NCBI GenBank assembly: GCA_023431205.1
Contig: JAEYXQ010000135.1
Location: 1 to 33,015, forward strand
Source of the DNA: Pseudomonadota bacterium
GTDB taxonomy: Bacteria; Pseudomonadota; Alphaproteobacteria; Rhizobiales; Devosiaceae
Direction: 5' to 3'
DNA: 33,015 nucleotides
Below are positions 25,066 to 33,015 of this stretch, piece after piece. Numbering within the stretch: position 1 is the stretch's first letter; every line of letters starts with the position of its first letter. The notes under the pieces were generated by a model, which was given only the letters and a program-made list of their open reading frames with translations, searched no databases and was not told the DNA's origin. The translations under genes and the position numbers were made by a program.

Positions 25066-26031
25066 TCAGCGCTCCTTGGTGTAGGGCACGCCGCCGGCCC
25101 GGGGGCCGACGGCCTTGCCGATGAAGCCGGCGAGCAGCACGACGGTGAGGACATAGGGCAGTGCCTGGATGGCCTGGACCGGAATGTCGATGCCGGCGAT
25201 CTGGGCGCTCTGGAAGCGGATCTGCAGCGCTTCGAGGAAGCCGAAGAGCAGGCAGGTGAACATGGCGGGTACCGGCTTCCACTTGGCAAAGATCAGCGCG
25301 GCGAGGGCGATGAAGCCACGGCCGGCGGTCATGTTGTTGCCGAAGCCGGAGCCTTGCGCGATCGAGAAATAGGCGCCGGCAAAGCCGCAGAGCAGGCCGG
25401 TGATCAGCACCGCCTCGTAGCGGAGGCGGTTGACCGGGATGCCGGCCGTGTCGACGGCCTTGGGGTTCTCGCCGACAGCGCGCAGCCGCAGGCCGAAGCG
25501 GGTGCGGTAGAGCACATAGGCCGTGATCGGCACCGCCAGGAAGGCGATATAGACCAGAATGTAATGACCGGAGATCAGGTCGGCATAGATCGGGCCGAGG
25601 ATCGGGACACCGGCAAGTTCCTGGGCGAAGGGAAGCTGGATGGCGTCGAAACGACCCTCCCCTGACAGTTGCGGGGTGCGGCCGCCCTGGCGGAACCATT
25701 GCTGGCCGAGGAAGGTGGTGAGCCCGGCGGCCAGCATGTTGATGGCGACACCGGCGATGAGCTGGTTGCCGCGCAACGAGATGGCAGCAGCACCCTGCAG
25801 CGTTGCCGTCATGACGGAGATGACGAGGGCGGCGCCAAGCCCGGCCCAGGCGGAGCCGGTGACCGCCGCCATGGCGCCGGCGGCGAAGGCCGCCATCAGC
25901 ATCTTGCCTTCGAGCCCGATGTCGAAGACGCCGGCGCGCTCGGAATAGAGACCCGCGAGACAGGCGAGCAGCAGCGGCGTCGACAGGCGCAGTGTGGCAT
26001 CGAGCAGGGAGAGAATGAACGCAATATCCAT
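25066..26031 (-). CDS. Nucleoside ABC transporter permease (second)
   Basis: A 321-residue inner-membrane permease of the branched-chain/nucleoside type (family of B. subtilis NupQ/YufQ). Residues show the typical beginning LSTPLLLACLAGLYSERAGVFDIGLEGKMLMAAFAAG, the coupling segment FGLRLRAVGENPKAVDTAGI near the middle and about eight to ten hydrophobic helices. It starts 3 bp after the other permease gene, with which it should form a heterodimeric channel. The final gene of the transport block; the long REP-like palindrome follows 16 bp after its stop codon. Confidence 0.92.
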   Translation of the reverse strand: MDIAFILSLLDATLRLSTPLLLACLAGLYSERAGVFDIGLEGKMLMAAFAAGAMAAVTGSAWAGLGAALVISVMTATLQGAAAISLRGNQLIAGVAINMLAAGLTTFLGQQWFRQGGRTPQLSGEGRFDAIQLPFAQELAGVPILGPIYADLISGHYILVYIAFLAVPITAYVLYRTRFGLRLRAVGENPKAVDTAGIPVNRLRYEAVLITGLLCGFAGAYFSIAQGSGFGNNMTAGRGFIALAALIFAKWKPVPAMFTCLLFGFLEALQIRFQSAQIAGIDIPVQAIQALPYVLTVVLLAGFIGKAVGPRAGGVPYTKER

Positions 26032-26034
26032 GGC

Positions 26035-27165
26035 TCAGCTCTCCGACTTGACGGTTTCGCGCTCGAGCGCTTCCGCCTTCTGCTCGGGCGAGAACAGCAT
26101 CAGCGTCCGCTGCAGGCCGGGGCGGAACAGCCCTTCCATGGCGCCGGTGAACAGGATCACCAGGGCCTGGATGATGACGACCACGGTGCGATCGAGCCCC
26201 GAAATGACGTATTGAAGCTCGTTCCCGCCCTGGTAGAGGGCGCCGAACAGCAGTGCAGCCAGGGCAATGCCGATGGGGTGGTTGCGCCCCATCAGCGCCA
26301 CGGCGATACCGACAAAGCCGGCATCGGCGACAAAGTCGAGCACCAGCCGGTTCTGCACCCCCAGCACTTCATTGAACGCCACCATGCCGGCCAGGGCGCC
26401 GGAGAGCGTCATGGTGATGATGATCATGCGGGAATTGGAGATGCCGGCGTAGCGCGAGGCCGTGGGGTTCTGCCCCATGACCCGCAGAGCATAGCCGAAG
26501 CGGGTGTGCCAGATGAGGATGTAGACACCCACCAGCGCCAGGATGGCGATCACGATCGACAGGTTGACCGGGGTGTAATTGAACGGCGGGAAGAACTGCC
26601 CGAGCTTGGGCATGCGGCCGGTTTCCGCAATCATCGCCGATTCCGGGCCGGACACGCCCACCGGCTTCAGCACCCGGTTCAGCATGTAGATCATCAGCGC
26701 CGAGGCGATGAAGTTGAACATGATGGTGGTGATGACAACGTGGCTGCCGCGCTTGGCCTGGAGGTAGCCGGGGATGAAGGCCCAGGCGCCACCAAACAGG
26801 GCGGCGGCGAGCAGCGCGACGGGAGCGACGACCAGCCAGTGGGTGTCCTGCAGGGCCAGGGCGACGATGATGACGCCCAGCCCCGCAACATAGGCCTGGC
26901 CATTGCCGCCGATGTTGAACAGTCCGCCATGCGCCGCCAGCGCGACGGCAAGGCCGGTGAAGACGAAGTTGGTGGCGTAGTAGAGCGTGTAGCCGATGTT
27001 GTAGCCGTTGCCGAAGGCACCGGTGACGATCGCCCAGATGGCGGTGAACGGGTTGTGGCCGATGGCGAGGACCACGAGGCCAGACACCAGCAGCGCCAGA
27101 GCCAGGTTGAGCAGCGGCAGGAGGGCCACGTCGGCCCAGCGGGGAAGCGGCCGGAGCGCACTCAT
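26035..27165 (-). CDS. Nucleoside ABC transporter permease (first)
   Basis: A 376-residue inner-membrane permease (family of NupP/YufP). The family core ATNFVFTGLAVALAAHGGLFNIGGNGQAYVAGLG is near residues 65-100 and the coupling helix FGYALRVMGQNPTASRYAGI near 220-240. Multiple membrane helices and a charged C-terminal tail (EQKAEALERETVKSES) are visible. The start overlaps the ATPase stop as ATGA, so translation is coupled. The longer first permease plus shorter second permease is the usual arrangement of BMP-type nucleoside transporters. Confidence 0.92.
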   Translation of the reverse strand: MSALRPLPRWADVALLPLLNLALALLVSGLVVLAIGHNPFTAIWAIVTGAFGNGYNIGYTLYYATNFVFTGLAVALAAHGGLFNIGGNGQAYVAGLGVIIVALALQDTHWLVVAPVALLAAALFGGAWAFIPGYLQAKRGSHVVITTIMFNFIASALMIYMLNRVLKPVGVSGPESAMIAETGRMPKLGQFFPPFNYTPVNLSIVIAILALVGVYILIWHTRFGYALRVMGQNPTASRYAGISNSRMIIITMTLSGALAGMVAFNEVLGVQNRLVLDFVADAGFVGIAVALMGRNHPIGIALAALLFGALYQGGNELQYVISGLDRTVVVIIQALVILFTGAMEGLFRPGLQRTLMLFSPEQKAEALERETVKSES

Positions 27166-28754
27166 TCGGCGGCATCCTTGTTGTTGATGCCAGCCATCAT
27201 CAGGCCGAGCTCGCCTTCGGTGGCGGTGGCCGGGTCGGCTTCGCCGACGATGACGCCGTCGAACATGACGAGAATGCGATCGGCCAGGGAACGGATCTCG
27301 TCGAGTTCGACCGAGACCAGGAGGATGGCCTTGCCGGCGTCCCGCATCTTGATGATCTGGTTGTGGATGAATTCGATGGCGCCGATGTCGACGCCGCGGG
27401 TGGGCTGGCCGACCACTAGCACGTCGGGATCACGGTCCATCTCGCGGGCCAGCACGATCTTCTGCTGATTGCCGCCCGAGAACAGCGAGGTCTTGAGGTT
27501 GATGTCAGCGGGGCGCACGTCGAAGGTCTTGATGTGCTCTTCGGCCTTGCGCTTGGCGGCAGCGATATCGAGCACCATGCCGTTGCCGTATTCGGCGCTG
27601 GTGGAATAGCCGAGAATGGCATTCTCCCATTCGGAGAAGGCCGTCACCAGGCCCATGCGCTGGCGATCCTCAGGGACGTGAGCGAGGCCACCGGCACGAG
27701 CACGCGCGGCACCGTCATCGCCCCGCAGATGCATCTCGTTGCCGTTGAGCAGCACCTTGCCAGACTTCTGGTCACGCATGCCGGTGATAGCTTCCAGCAG
27801 TTCGGACTGCCCGTTGCCGGAAACACCGGCAATGCCGACGATCTCGCCGGCGCGAACCGAGAAGCTCACATCCTTGACGCGAAGGTGCCCCATGTCGTCG
27901 GCGACGACGAGGTTCTGGACCTCGAGCAAGGTCTTGCCGGGATTGGCGGCGCCCTTTTCGACGCGCAAGAGCACCCGGCGGCCGACCATGAGTTCGGCAA
28001 GCTGTTCGGGGGAGGTTTGGCTGGTCTTGACGGTGGCGACCATCTCGCCCTGGCGCATGACCGAGACATTGTCGGTGATGGCCATGATCTCGCGCAGCTT
28101 GTGGGTGATCAGGATCACCGTCTTGCCCTGCTCGCGCAGGGTCCGCAGCACGCGGAACAGGTCGTCGGCTTCCTTGGGCGTCAGCACACCGGTCGGCTCG
28201 TCGAGGATCAGGGTCTCGGCGCCGCGATAAAGGGCCTTGAGGATTTCAACGCGCTGCTGCTGGCCCACCGAGATATCCTCGATGACGGCGTCGGGATCGA
28301 CCTCCAGGTCGTATTCCTGCTCGAGGCGGTCGAGTTCCCGGCGCGCGCGGTCGAGGCTGGGCTTGAGAAGTCCGGAGTCCTCGGCGCCGAGGACAACGTT
28401 CTCGAGGACGCTGAAATTGTCGACCAGCATGAAGTGCTGGTGCACCATGCCGATGCCCAAAGCGAGGGCCTGACGGCTGTCGGTGATGTCGGCGACCGCG
28501 CCATTGACACGAATGGTGCCGCTGTCGGCGGTGTAGAAGCCGTAGAGAATGGACATGAGCGTGGACTTGCCGGCACCGTTCTCGCCCACGATGCCGTGGA
28601 TGGTGCCGCGCTCGACCTTGAGGTCGATGTCCTTGTTGGCGTGGACCGGCCCGAAGCGCTTGTTGATCTTCTCAAGCTCAATGGCCCAGCCGTCGACCGG
28701 TACGGTTGCAGCGGCCGTTTCCGGCCGCTGCGAAGTGTTGTTCAGATCGCTCAT
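27162..28754 (-). CDS. Nucleoside ABC transporter, duplicated ATPase
   Basis: A 530-residue ATPase with two nucleotide-binding domains (family of NupO/YufO, resembling sugar importers RbsA/MglA). NBD1 (about 28-260): Walker A GENGAGKST, signature ISVGQQQRVEIL and Walker B LILDEPTGVLTP. NBD2 (about 275-525): degenerate Walker A GVSGNGQSE, canonical signature LFSGGNQQKIVLARE and altered Walker B VLVVGQPTRGVD with Gln in place of Glu. The asymmetric second site is normal for this family. Start 9 bp after the binding-protein gene. Confidence 0.95.
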   Translation of the reverse strand: MSDLNNTSQRPETAAATVPVDGWAIELEKINKRFGPVHANKDIDLKVERGTIHGIVGENGAGKSTLMSILYGFYTADSGTIRVNGAVADITDSRQALALGIGMVHQHFMLVDNFSVLENVVLGAEDSGLLKPSLDRARRELDRLEQEYDLEVDPDAVIEDISVGQQQRVEILKALYRGAETLILDEPTGVLTPKEADDLFRVLRTLREQGKTVILITHKLREIMAITDNVSVMRQGEMVATVKTSQTSPEQLAELMVGRRVLLRVEKGAANPGKTLLEVQNLVVADDMGHLRVKDVSFSVRAGEIVGIAGVSGNGQSELLEAITGMRDQKSGKVLLNGNEMHLRGDDGAARARAGGLAHVPEDRQRMGLVTAFSEWENAILGYSTSAEYGNGMVLDIAAAKRKAEEHIKTFDVRPADINLKTSLFSGGNQQKIVLAREMDRDPDVLVVGQPTRGVDIGAIEFIHNQIIKMRDAGKAILLVSVELDEIRSLADRILVMFDGVIVGEADPATATEGELGLMMAGINNKDAAE

Positions 28755-28763
28755 CCGCTGGGC

Positions 28764-29768
28764 TTAAGCCGGGCAGCTCGAGTCGGTGGTGTAGTCGTGA
28801 ACGTCGATTTCACCGGACACGATCTGGGCCTTGAGAGCCTCGACCTGGCTGATCATGTCTTCGGTGATCAGGTCCTTGTTGTGCTCGTCGACGGAGTAGC
28901 CGACGAAATCGCCCTCGAGACCGAGGGTGGTCAGGCCGGGAGTGAAGGTGGCGTCGTCACCAGCTTCGTTGAAGGCCTTGATCACGGCGTTGTCGACGCG
29001 CTTCAGCATCGAGGTCAGCACCGAACCGGGGTGCAGGTAGTTCTGGTTGCTGTCGACGCCGATCGAGAACTTGCCAAGGTCGGCCATGGTCTGCAGCACG
29101 CCGAGGCCGGAACCGCCGGCGGCGGCAAAGACCACGTCGGCGCCCTGGTCGGCAGCGGCGCGGGCGAGTTCGCCAGCGGTCACCGGATCGTTCCAGGCAG
29201 CCGGGGTGGTGCCGGTGTAGTTCTCGATGACGGTCGCGTCGGCGTTCACGGCCTTGGCGCCCTGGGCATAGCCGCAGAAGAACTTGTGGATCAGCGGAAC
29301 GTCCATGCCGCCGACGAAGCCAACGGTGCCGGATTCGGACTTCATGGCGGCAAGGGCGCCGACCAGGAACGAGCCGGTGTGCTCATCGAACAGAATCGAC
29401 TGCACGTTGGGAGCGTCGACCACGGCGTCGATGACGACGAAGTTGGTGTCGGGGAATTCGGCGGCCAGCGGGCCGAGCACCGATTCCCACATGAAGCTCA
29501 TCACCACGATCGGGTTGGCACCCTGCGAGGCGAAGCGGCGCAGGGCCTGCTCGCGCTGGGCGTCGTTCTGCAGTTCGAGATCGAGATAGTTGCCGCCGGT
29601 TTCGGCCTTCCAGGCCTCGGCGCCATTATAGGCCGCTTCGTTGAACGACTTGTCGAACTTGCCGCCCAGGTCATAGATCAGGGCCGGATCGGCGAGGGCT
29701 GCGCCGGTGAGGACCGCGCTGAGCGCCACGCCGCCGGCGATGGCCTTGGTGAGAGTTGCGAATTTCAT
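28764..29768 (-). CDS. BMP-family periplasmic nucleoside-binding protein
   Basis: A 334-residue solute-binding protein of the BMP (PnrA/NupN) family. A cleavable signal peptide ends at about ALA|DPA (residue 26); there is no lipobox, so it is soluble in the periplasm. Family segments: YDLGGKFDKSFNEAAYNGAE, QREQALRRFASQGANPIVVMSF, GKVGFVGGMDVP-like (GTVGFVGGMDVPLIHKF) and GADVVFAAAGGSGLGVLQ. Relatives bind purine or pyrimidine nucleosides; the deo genes downstream point to deoxynucleosides (inference). As the first gene of the operon it carries the promoter region. GGGAG precedes the ATG by eight bases. Confidence 0.93.
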   Translation of the reverse strand: MKFATLTKAIAGGVALSAVLTGAALADPALIYDLGGKFDKSFNEAAYNGAEAWKAETGGNYLDLELQNDAQREQALRRFASQGANPIVVMSFMWESVLGPLAAEFPDTNFVVIDAVVDAPNVQSILFDEHTGSFLVGALAAMKSESGTVGFVGGMDVPLIHKFFCGYAQGAKAVNADATVIENYTGTTPAAWNDPVTAGELARAAADQGADVVFAAAGGSGLGVLQTMADLGKFSIGVDSNQNYLHPGSVLTSMLKRVDNAVIKAFNEAGDDATFTPGLTTLGLEGDFVGYSVDEHNKDLITEDMISQVEALKAQIVSGEIDVHDYTTDSSCPA

Positions 29769-29821
29769 TGATTGGTCTCCCTGTCTCGCACTCGGCAGGA
29801 GCCGCCTTGCGCTAGACCGGG

Positions 29822-29850
29822 ATAGAAGACTCGAAACGGGCGGCCTGCAA
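29822..29850 (-). promoter_or_regulatory. Candidate sigma70 promoter of the nucleoside operon
   Basis: On the minus strand TTGCAG (29845-29850), 17 bases, then TTCTAT (29822-29827), about 54 bp before the binding-protein start. A second possible -35, TTGACC (29878-29883), overlaps the coxG-like stop codon. No clear operator dyad and no deoR- or cytR-type regulator gene is seen in the window. Confidence 0.35.
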
Positions 29851-29879
29851 GGGGAAAGTGTGCAATTTTTTCCGACTGG

Positions 29880-30377
29880 TCAAAAATCGCGCAGGTTGTC
29901 GTCCGCCCCGGAATCGGGCGCAGGCAGTGGCGTCACTTCGGCACCCATAGCGGCTCCGAAGCGCTCGAAAAAGCCGTCGATGACCCGCTGGGCGGAATTG
30001 CCAATGAGGCTCTTGCCGAGCTTCATGATCTGACCCGAAGCGCCACCATCGGCGAGGAAGACTAGGAGGGTATCCCCGTCGAGATCGGACAAGGCAATAT
30101 CGGCCGAGGCTTCGGCCTTGCCGAGCAAGCCGCCGCGGCCGCGGCCGGTGAGCGTGTAACGCTCGGCGGGGGTGACACCGGACAGCGCCAGTTCGCCGGC
30201 GAAGGTGGGATGCGCCACGCCCAGATTGACCTTGAGCCTGAGCTCGAGCAGGTCGGGGCCGGTCCACTGGATAGAGTCGCAGCCCGGGATCGCGTCCCTC
30301 AGAACCGCGGTGTCGTTTAGCGCGGCCCAGACGCGCTGGCGCGGTGCAGCGATGCGGTAGCGACCGCCGAACTCCAT
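29880..30377 (-). CDS. CoxG/SRPBCC-family protein
   Basis: A 165-residue protein of the CoxG group of the SRPBCC fold (carbon monoxide dehydrogenase subunit G family). It has the family start MEFGGRYRIAAPRQRVWAALND, then AVLRDAIPGCDSIQ, and LGKSLIGNSAQRVIDGFFERF in the C-terminal helix. CoxG tethers CO dehydrogenase to the membrane, but many homologues occur without any cox genes and have no known job, and none is seen here. No hydrophobic C-terminal anchor is present; the tail is acidic and disordered. GGGAGA precedes the ATG. It reads in the same direction as the nucleoside operon, 111 bp upstream of it. Confidence 0.85.
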   Translation of the reverse strand: MEFGGRYRIAAPRQRVWAALNDTAVLRDAIPGCDSIQWTGPDLLELRLKVNLGVAHPTFAGELALSGVTPAERYTLTGRGRGGLLGKAEASADIALSDLDGDTLLVFLADGGASGQIMKLGKSLIGNSAQRVIDGFFERFGAAMGAEVTPLPAPDSGADDNLRDF

Positions 30378-30543
30378 GCAACTCTCCCGGGACCGTGCCC
30401 CTTAACCTGCGGCTTTTTCGCACCAATATCGGCTAAATAGTCGGGGCCTGCCTGGGTTGCAATTGTCAGGCGGGGGACCAGACGCAATCTATAGGCGACC
30501 GCGCCAGCCCGGCGGCGGAGTAGCAACAAGACGGGAGCACCAG

Positions 30544-31767
30544 ATGGCGAACGAAACCACCACCGCACCTGCCACCACGGTCGCATCCGGCCTGACCACG
30601 GCAACCCCGCTGCAGTATCTCGACAAGGCTGTGAACGCCATCCGTGACCTGGGCATCTGGCCCGAGCAGCAGGGCGAGCAGCCGATCACCGGGCTTCTAA
30701 GCCAGATCACCGAGGTTGACGAGACCCGCGTGGTGCTGATCGGGCGCACGCTGTCGCAGGCCAGCGCCTTCAACGAGGTGGTGCGCGAGCAGGTGGCGGC
30801 GATGAAGATCGCCGAGCGCTACGAGGACATCACCAAGGGGTTCGACTCCATCCGCGACGATGCCAAGGGGATGGTGGACCAGCTCAGCGACAACAAGCTC
30901 GACCTGTTCGAGCGCGCGTCCAATGTGTGGATGAAGGTGAGCCGCGGCGACATCGCCACCCGGTTCAACACGATCCGCGACACCTACCTTTCCGTCACCG
31001 CCGACACCAAGGACCAGATCGATCGCGAGCACACCATTCTCGAGGCCTATCGAGACTTCCGCGGAGCGCTGAAGCAAGCCGAGGTGATGGCGCTCGAAGT
31101 GCTGGACACCGCCGAGAAGCGGCTCGAGGAGAAGCGGGGCATCCTGCAGCAGGCTTCCGACGCCGTTGCGGGTTACAGCGGCACGGTGCCGGCCGACCGG
31201 GCGCGGCTCGAACTCGACCGCGACGAGAAGCTGCGGGACATGCAGAACGAGGAAAAGCGGTATCAGATCGCCAAGGACCTCTCGGACAACCTGACCATCT
31301 CCTACAACACCTCGGAAGTGGTGATGGCGCGGCTGATGCAGACCACCAATGCCAAGGAGCGGGTGTACCAGCAGTCGATCTCGTTCTTTTCCACCAACGA
31401 GACGGTGCTGACGGCGCTCAGCGCCTCGTTTACCGGCATGTTCGGCCTGCACGAGTCGACCGAGACGCTGAACGCGATGAAGGAAGGCATGTCGAAGTCG
31501 CTCGAGACGCTGAGTGAGATCGGCGACCGGGTCACCGAGGAAGCGGTGCGGGCCGGATACGGTCCTACGGTGCGGGCCGATGCGGTCAAGAAGCTGGTGG
31601 ATTCGGTGGTGAACTTCCAGGAGAAGAGCCGCACCATCATCAACGAGATGCGGGTCGCTTCCACCAAGAACTCGGCGGAAATCCGCGACGCGGTGGAAGA
31701 CGGCAAGCGGCGCCTCGCGACGCTCGCCGCCGAGGGCAATGCGCTGCTGCTCGAGAGCCGCAGCTGA
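30544..31767 (+). CDS. Uncharacterised 407-aa helical protein (TelA-like pattern)
   Basis: I do not recognise a named family with certainty. The protein is soluble by appearance (no signal peptide or membrane helix), starts with a Thr/Ala-rich 20 residues and is otherwise almost entirely helical, with heptad-like charged stretches such as TAEKRLEEKRGILQQ and RLELDRDEKLRDMQNEEKRY. The order of its C-terminal half (acidic coiled coil, then KDLSDNLTISYNTSEVVMARLMQTTN, then a hydrophobic-aromatic helix, then long helices ending in R-x-x-T-x-x-I and repeated EI/DA motifs) resembles TelA/toxic-anion-resistance proteins. That is pattern-based inference only. GGGAG lies six bases before the ATG at 30544. 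It is the first gene of a three-gene unit, diverging from coxG across 166 bp. Confidence 0.8.
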   Translation: MANETTTAPATTVASGLTTATPLQYLDKAVNAIRDLGIWPEQQGEQPITGLLSQITEVDETRVVLIGRTLSQASAFNEVVREQVAAMKIAERYEDITKGFDSIRDDAKGMVDQLSDNKLDLFERASNVWMKVSRGDIATRFNTIRDTYLSVTADTKDQIDREHTILEAYRDFRGALKQAEVMALEVLDTAEKRLEEKRGILQQASDAVAGYSGTVPADRARLELDRDEKLRDMQNEEKRYQIAKDLSDNLTISYNTSEVVMARLMQTTNAKERVYQQSISFFSTNETVLTALSASFTGMFGLHESTETLNAMKEGMSKSLETLSEIGDRVTEEAVRAGYGPTVRADAVKKLVDSVVNFQEKSRTIINEMRVASTKNSAEIRDAVEDGKRRLATLAAEGNALLLESRS

Positions 31768-31798
31768 GGCGGAACGCGGGGCAAGGTGACCGCCGGCA

Positions 31799-32737
31799 AT
31801 GAGTGATGTGACCGCCAGACCCACAGCGCCCCTGGACGAGGTGATGCTCGCCATGGATGTGGTCGACACGCTGCGCCACCGGCAGGACCTGGTGGCGCGC
31901 GAGCTCAACGCCGTGGGCAAGGAGCAGCAGCTGATCGAGCGCCTGCGGGAGATCTATCACCAGCAGGGCATCGAGGTGCCGGACCACATCCTCAAGGAGG
32001 GTGTGGCGGCCATCGCGGATAGCCGGTTCGCCTACACGCCGCCGGCGCCGGGGTTCGGTACGACGCTGGCGCGGCTCTATGTGGGGCGCACGCGCTGGGG
32101 CAAGCCGGTGCTGGTGGTGGCGGCCATTGCCGTGGTGGCGCTGATCGGCTGGTTCGGGCTGTGGCAGCCCTATCAGGCGTCGGTAGCCGAACAGGCGCGG
32201 ATCGAGCTTGCCGAAGGGCTGCCGGCGCAGATGGATGCGCTCTACCAGGCCATCTACGAGGAAACCAAGGTGCAGTCGGCGGTGGTCGAGGCCGAGGACC
32301 TGCGCCAGCGCGGCAAGGCGTTCGCCGCCGAGGGCGATCGCGAAGCCGCCCAGGACATGCTCGCCCGGCTCGAAGCGATGCGGGACCAGTTGCGGCAGGA
32401 ATATACCCTGCGGGTGGTCAACCGCTCGGGCATGCCGTCGGTGTTCTGGAGCTTTCCCGAGATCAACACCGACGCCACCAACTACTATGTGGTGGTGGAG
32501 GCGGTGGGCGCGAACGGCAACGTGCTGGAGCTGCCGATCCTCAACGAGGAGACCAACGAGATCGAGACGGTGAGCCGGTGGGGCGTGCGGGTGCCGGAGA
32601 ATGTCTACGCTGCGGTGGTCGCCGACAAGCGCGACGACGGCATCATCCAGGGTGGGGAGATCGGGCGCAAGTCGTACGGGTTCCTCGATGTCGAGTTCAA
32701 CATCCAGGTGCTCGGCGGAGCAGTGACGCAGTGGTAG
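31799..32737 (+). CDS. Uncharacterised single-pass membrane protein, 312 aa
   Basis: Function unknown; it may belong to a family catalogued as DUF6384 (recalled, unverified). Residues 1-100 are probably cytosolic, helical and charged (LDEVMLAMDVVDTLRHRQDLVARELNAVG, then IYHQQGIEVPDHILKEGV). One membrane helix follows at about 102-123 (GKPVLVVAAIAVVALIGWFG). The outside part has a helical stalk (about 125-195) and a beta-rich C-terminal domain (about 197-312) with aromatic strands: EYTLRVVNRSGM, NYYVVVEAV, SRWGVRVPENVY, SYGFLDVEFNIQV. No enzyme motif is visible. It starts 31 bp after the helical protein and ends 4 bp before the next gene, so the three act together in all likelihood. Confidence 0.8.
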   Translation: MSDVTARPTAPLDEVMLAMDVVDTLRHRQDLVARELNAVGKEQQLIERLREIYHQQGIEVPDHILKEGVAAIADSRFAYTPPAPGFGTTLARLYVGRTRWGKPVLVVAAIAVVALIGWFGLWQPYQASVAEQARIELAEGLPAQMDALYQAIYEETKVQSAVVEAEDLRQRGKAFAAEGDREAAQDMLARLEAMRDQLRQEYTLRVVNRSGMPSVFWSFPEINTDATNYYVVVEAVGANGNVLELPILNEETNEIETVSRWGVRVPENVYAAVVADKRDDGIIQGGEIGRKSYGFLDVEFNIQVLGGAVTQW

Positions 32738-32741
32738 TGCA

Positions 32742-33015
32742 ATGAGTATCCGCGGACCCGAAGCCCTGGCGAGCCTCGAGGAGGCCATGCGCGACATTCG
32801 GCGCGAGGAGGACGATATCTCCCGGCGCCTCGCCCGTTCGGCCGACCGCATCACCAAGATCCGCGAGACAGAGGCGGAACTGTTCCGGCAACTGGCGCAG
32901 TTGCGGCTCGATCCGGCCGTGCAGGGCGAACTCGACGGCACGATCTCGAGTGCCGAGGCACGGGCGCGCGAGCAGCTCAAGACCCATGCGAAGGCCCTGA
33001 GCGCGGCAGAGGGAG
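32742..33015 (+). CDS. Uncharacterised helical protein (partial, continues beyond window)
   Basis: The first 91 codons of a gene cut by the right edge. The ATG at 32742-32744 is four bases after the previous stop codon (TAG-TGCA-ATG), suggesting coupled translation, with no separate ribosome site. The visible part is a continuous charged coiled coil: ALASLEEAMRDIRREEDDISRRL, ITKIRETEAELFRQLAQL, AEARAREQLKTHAKALSAAEG. No signal peptide. It completes a cluster in which all three products have long coiled coils. Nothing more can be said without the downstream sequence. Confidence 0.7.
   Translation, partial: MSIRGPEALASLEEAMRDIRREEDDISRRLARSADRITKIRETEAELFRQLAQLRLDPAVQGELDGTISSAEARAREQLKTHAKALSAAEG

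Noticed and set aside
25669..27468. 599-codon plus-strand frame opposite the permeases
   Set aside because: Same reason: it is low-complexity (Gly, Asp, His, Arg-rich) and antisense to well-recognised membrane proteins.
27162..28754. Degenerate second Walker motifs in the ABC ATPase
   Set aside because: This asymmetry is normal for RbsA/NupO-type double ATPases.
27534..29771. 745-codon open frame on the plus strand opposite the ABC ATPase and BMP genes
   Set aside because: It is the antisense shadow of two certain genes; high GC at third positions keeps the opposite strand open. The translation has no domain pattern.

Overview
The window looks like chromosomal DNA of an alphaproteobacterium, most likely Hyphomicrobiales in the Devosia/Pelagibacterium neighbourhood. 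GC content is high, genes are tightly packed, and it combines an alphaproteobacterial Tad (Flp pilus) locus, a CycM-type membrane cytochrome c, an alphaproteobacterial prephenate dehydratase and proteobacterial REP-like palindromes. The genus is inferred; no rRNA or other decisive marker is present. I saw no tRNA, rRNA, CRISPR array, prophage or insertion sequence.

Left part (1-6.5 kb), mostly housekeeping: the 5' part of dapD (lysine synthesis, runs off the left edge), a TadD-type TPR lipoprotein, an M17 leucyl aminopeptidase, a YqaA/DedA-type membrane protein, a GhrA-type 2-hydroxyacid dehydrogenase, a membrane-anchored cytochrome c with a long low-complexity tail, and prephenate dehydratase.

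Middle part (6.5-16.7 kb), the Tad pilus locus. On the minus strand, in transcription order: flp pilin (59 aa), terminator-like hairpin, cpaA prepilin peptidase, cpaB, cpaC secretin, cpaE, cpaF ATPase, tadB, tadC. On the plus strand, diverging from flp: a stand-alone secretin N-domain protein and two TadE-like pseudopilins. No cpaD lies between cpaC and cpaE. Near-matches to the CtrA box and TTAACC dyads sit upstream of tadD, cpaB and flp. A HAD phosphatase (plus) follows and converges on the next block.

Right-centre part (17.4-29.8 kb), one long minus-strand nucleoside operon. In transcription order: BMP-family binding protein, double ABC ATPase, two permeases, cdd, deoC, a two-domain ALDH16-type aldehyde dehydrogenase, deoA, deoB, upp and a gloA-like gene. 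The logic is coherent: import nucleosides, deaminate (deoxy)cytidine, release the base, isomerise deoxyribose-1-P, split it to glyceraldehyde-3-P and acetaldehyde, presumably oxidise the aldehyde, and salvage uracil. Two REP-like palindromes flank cdd. DeoC is of the animal-like long type and sits beside an ALDH16, another family shared with animals.

Right edge (29.9-33.0 kb): a lone CoxG/SRPBCC gene on the minus strand, then a divergent plus-strand cluster of three proteins of unknown role (a 407-aa helical protein with a TelA-like pattern, a 312-aa single-pass membrane protein, and a helical protein cut by the window end). This cluster is the best candidate for an undescribed system.
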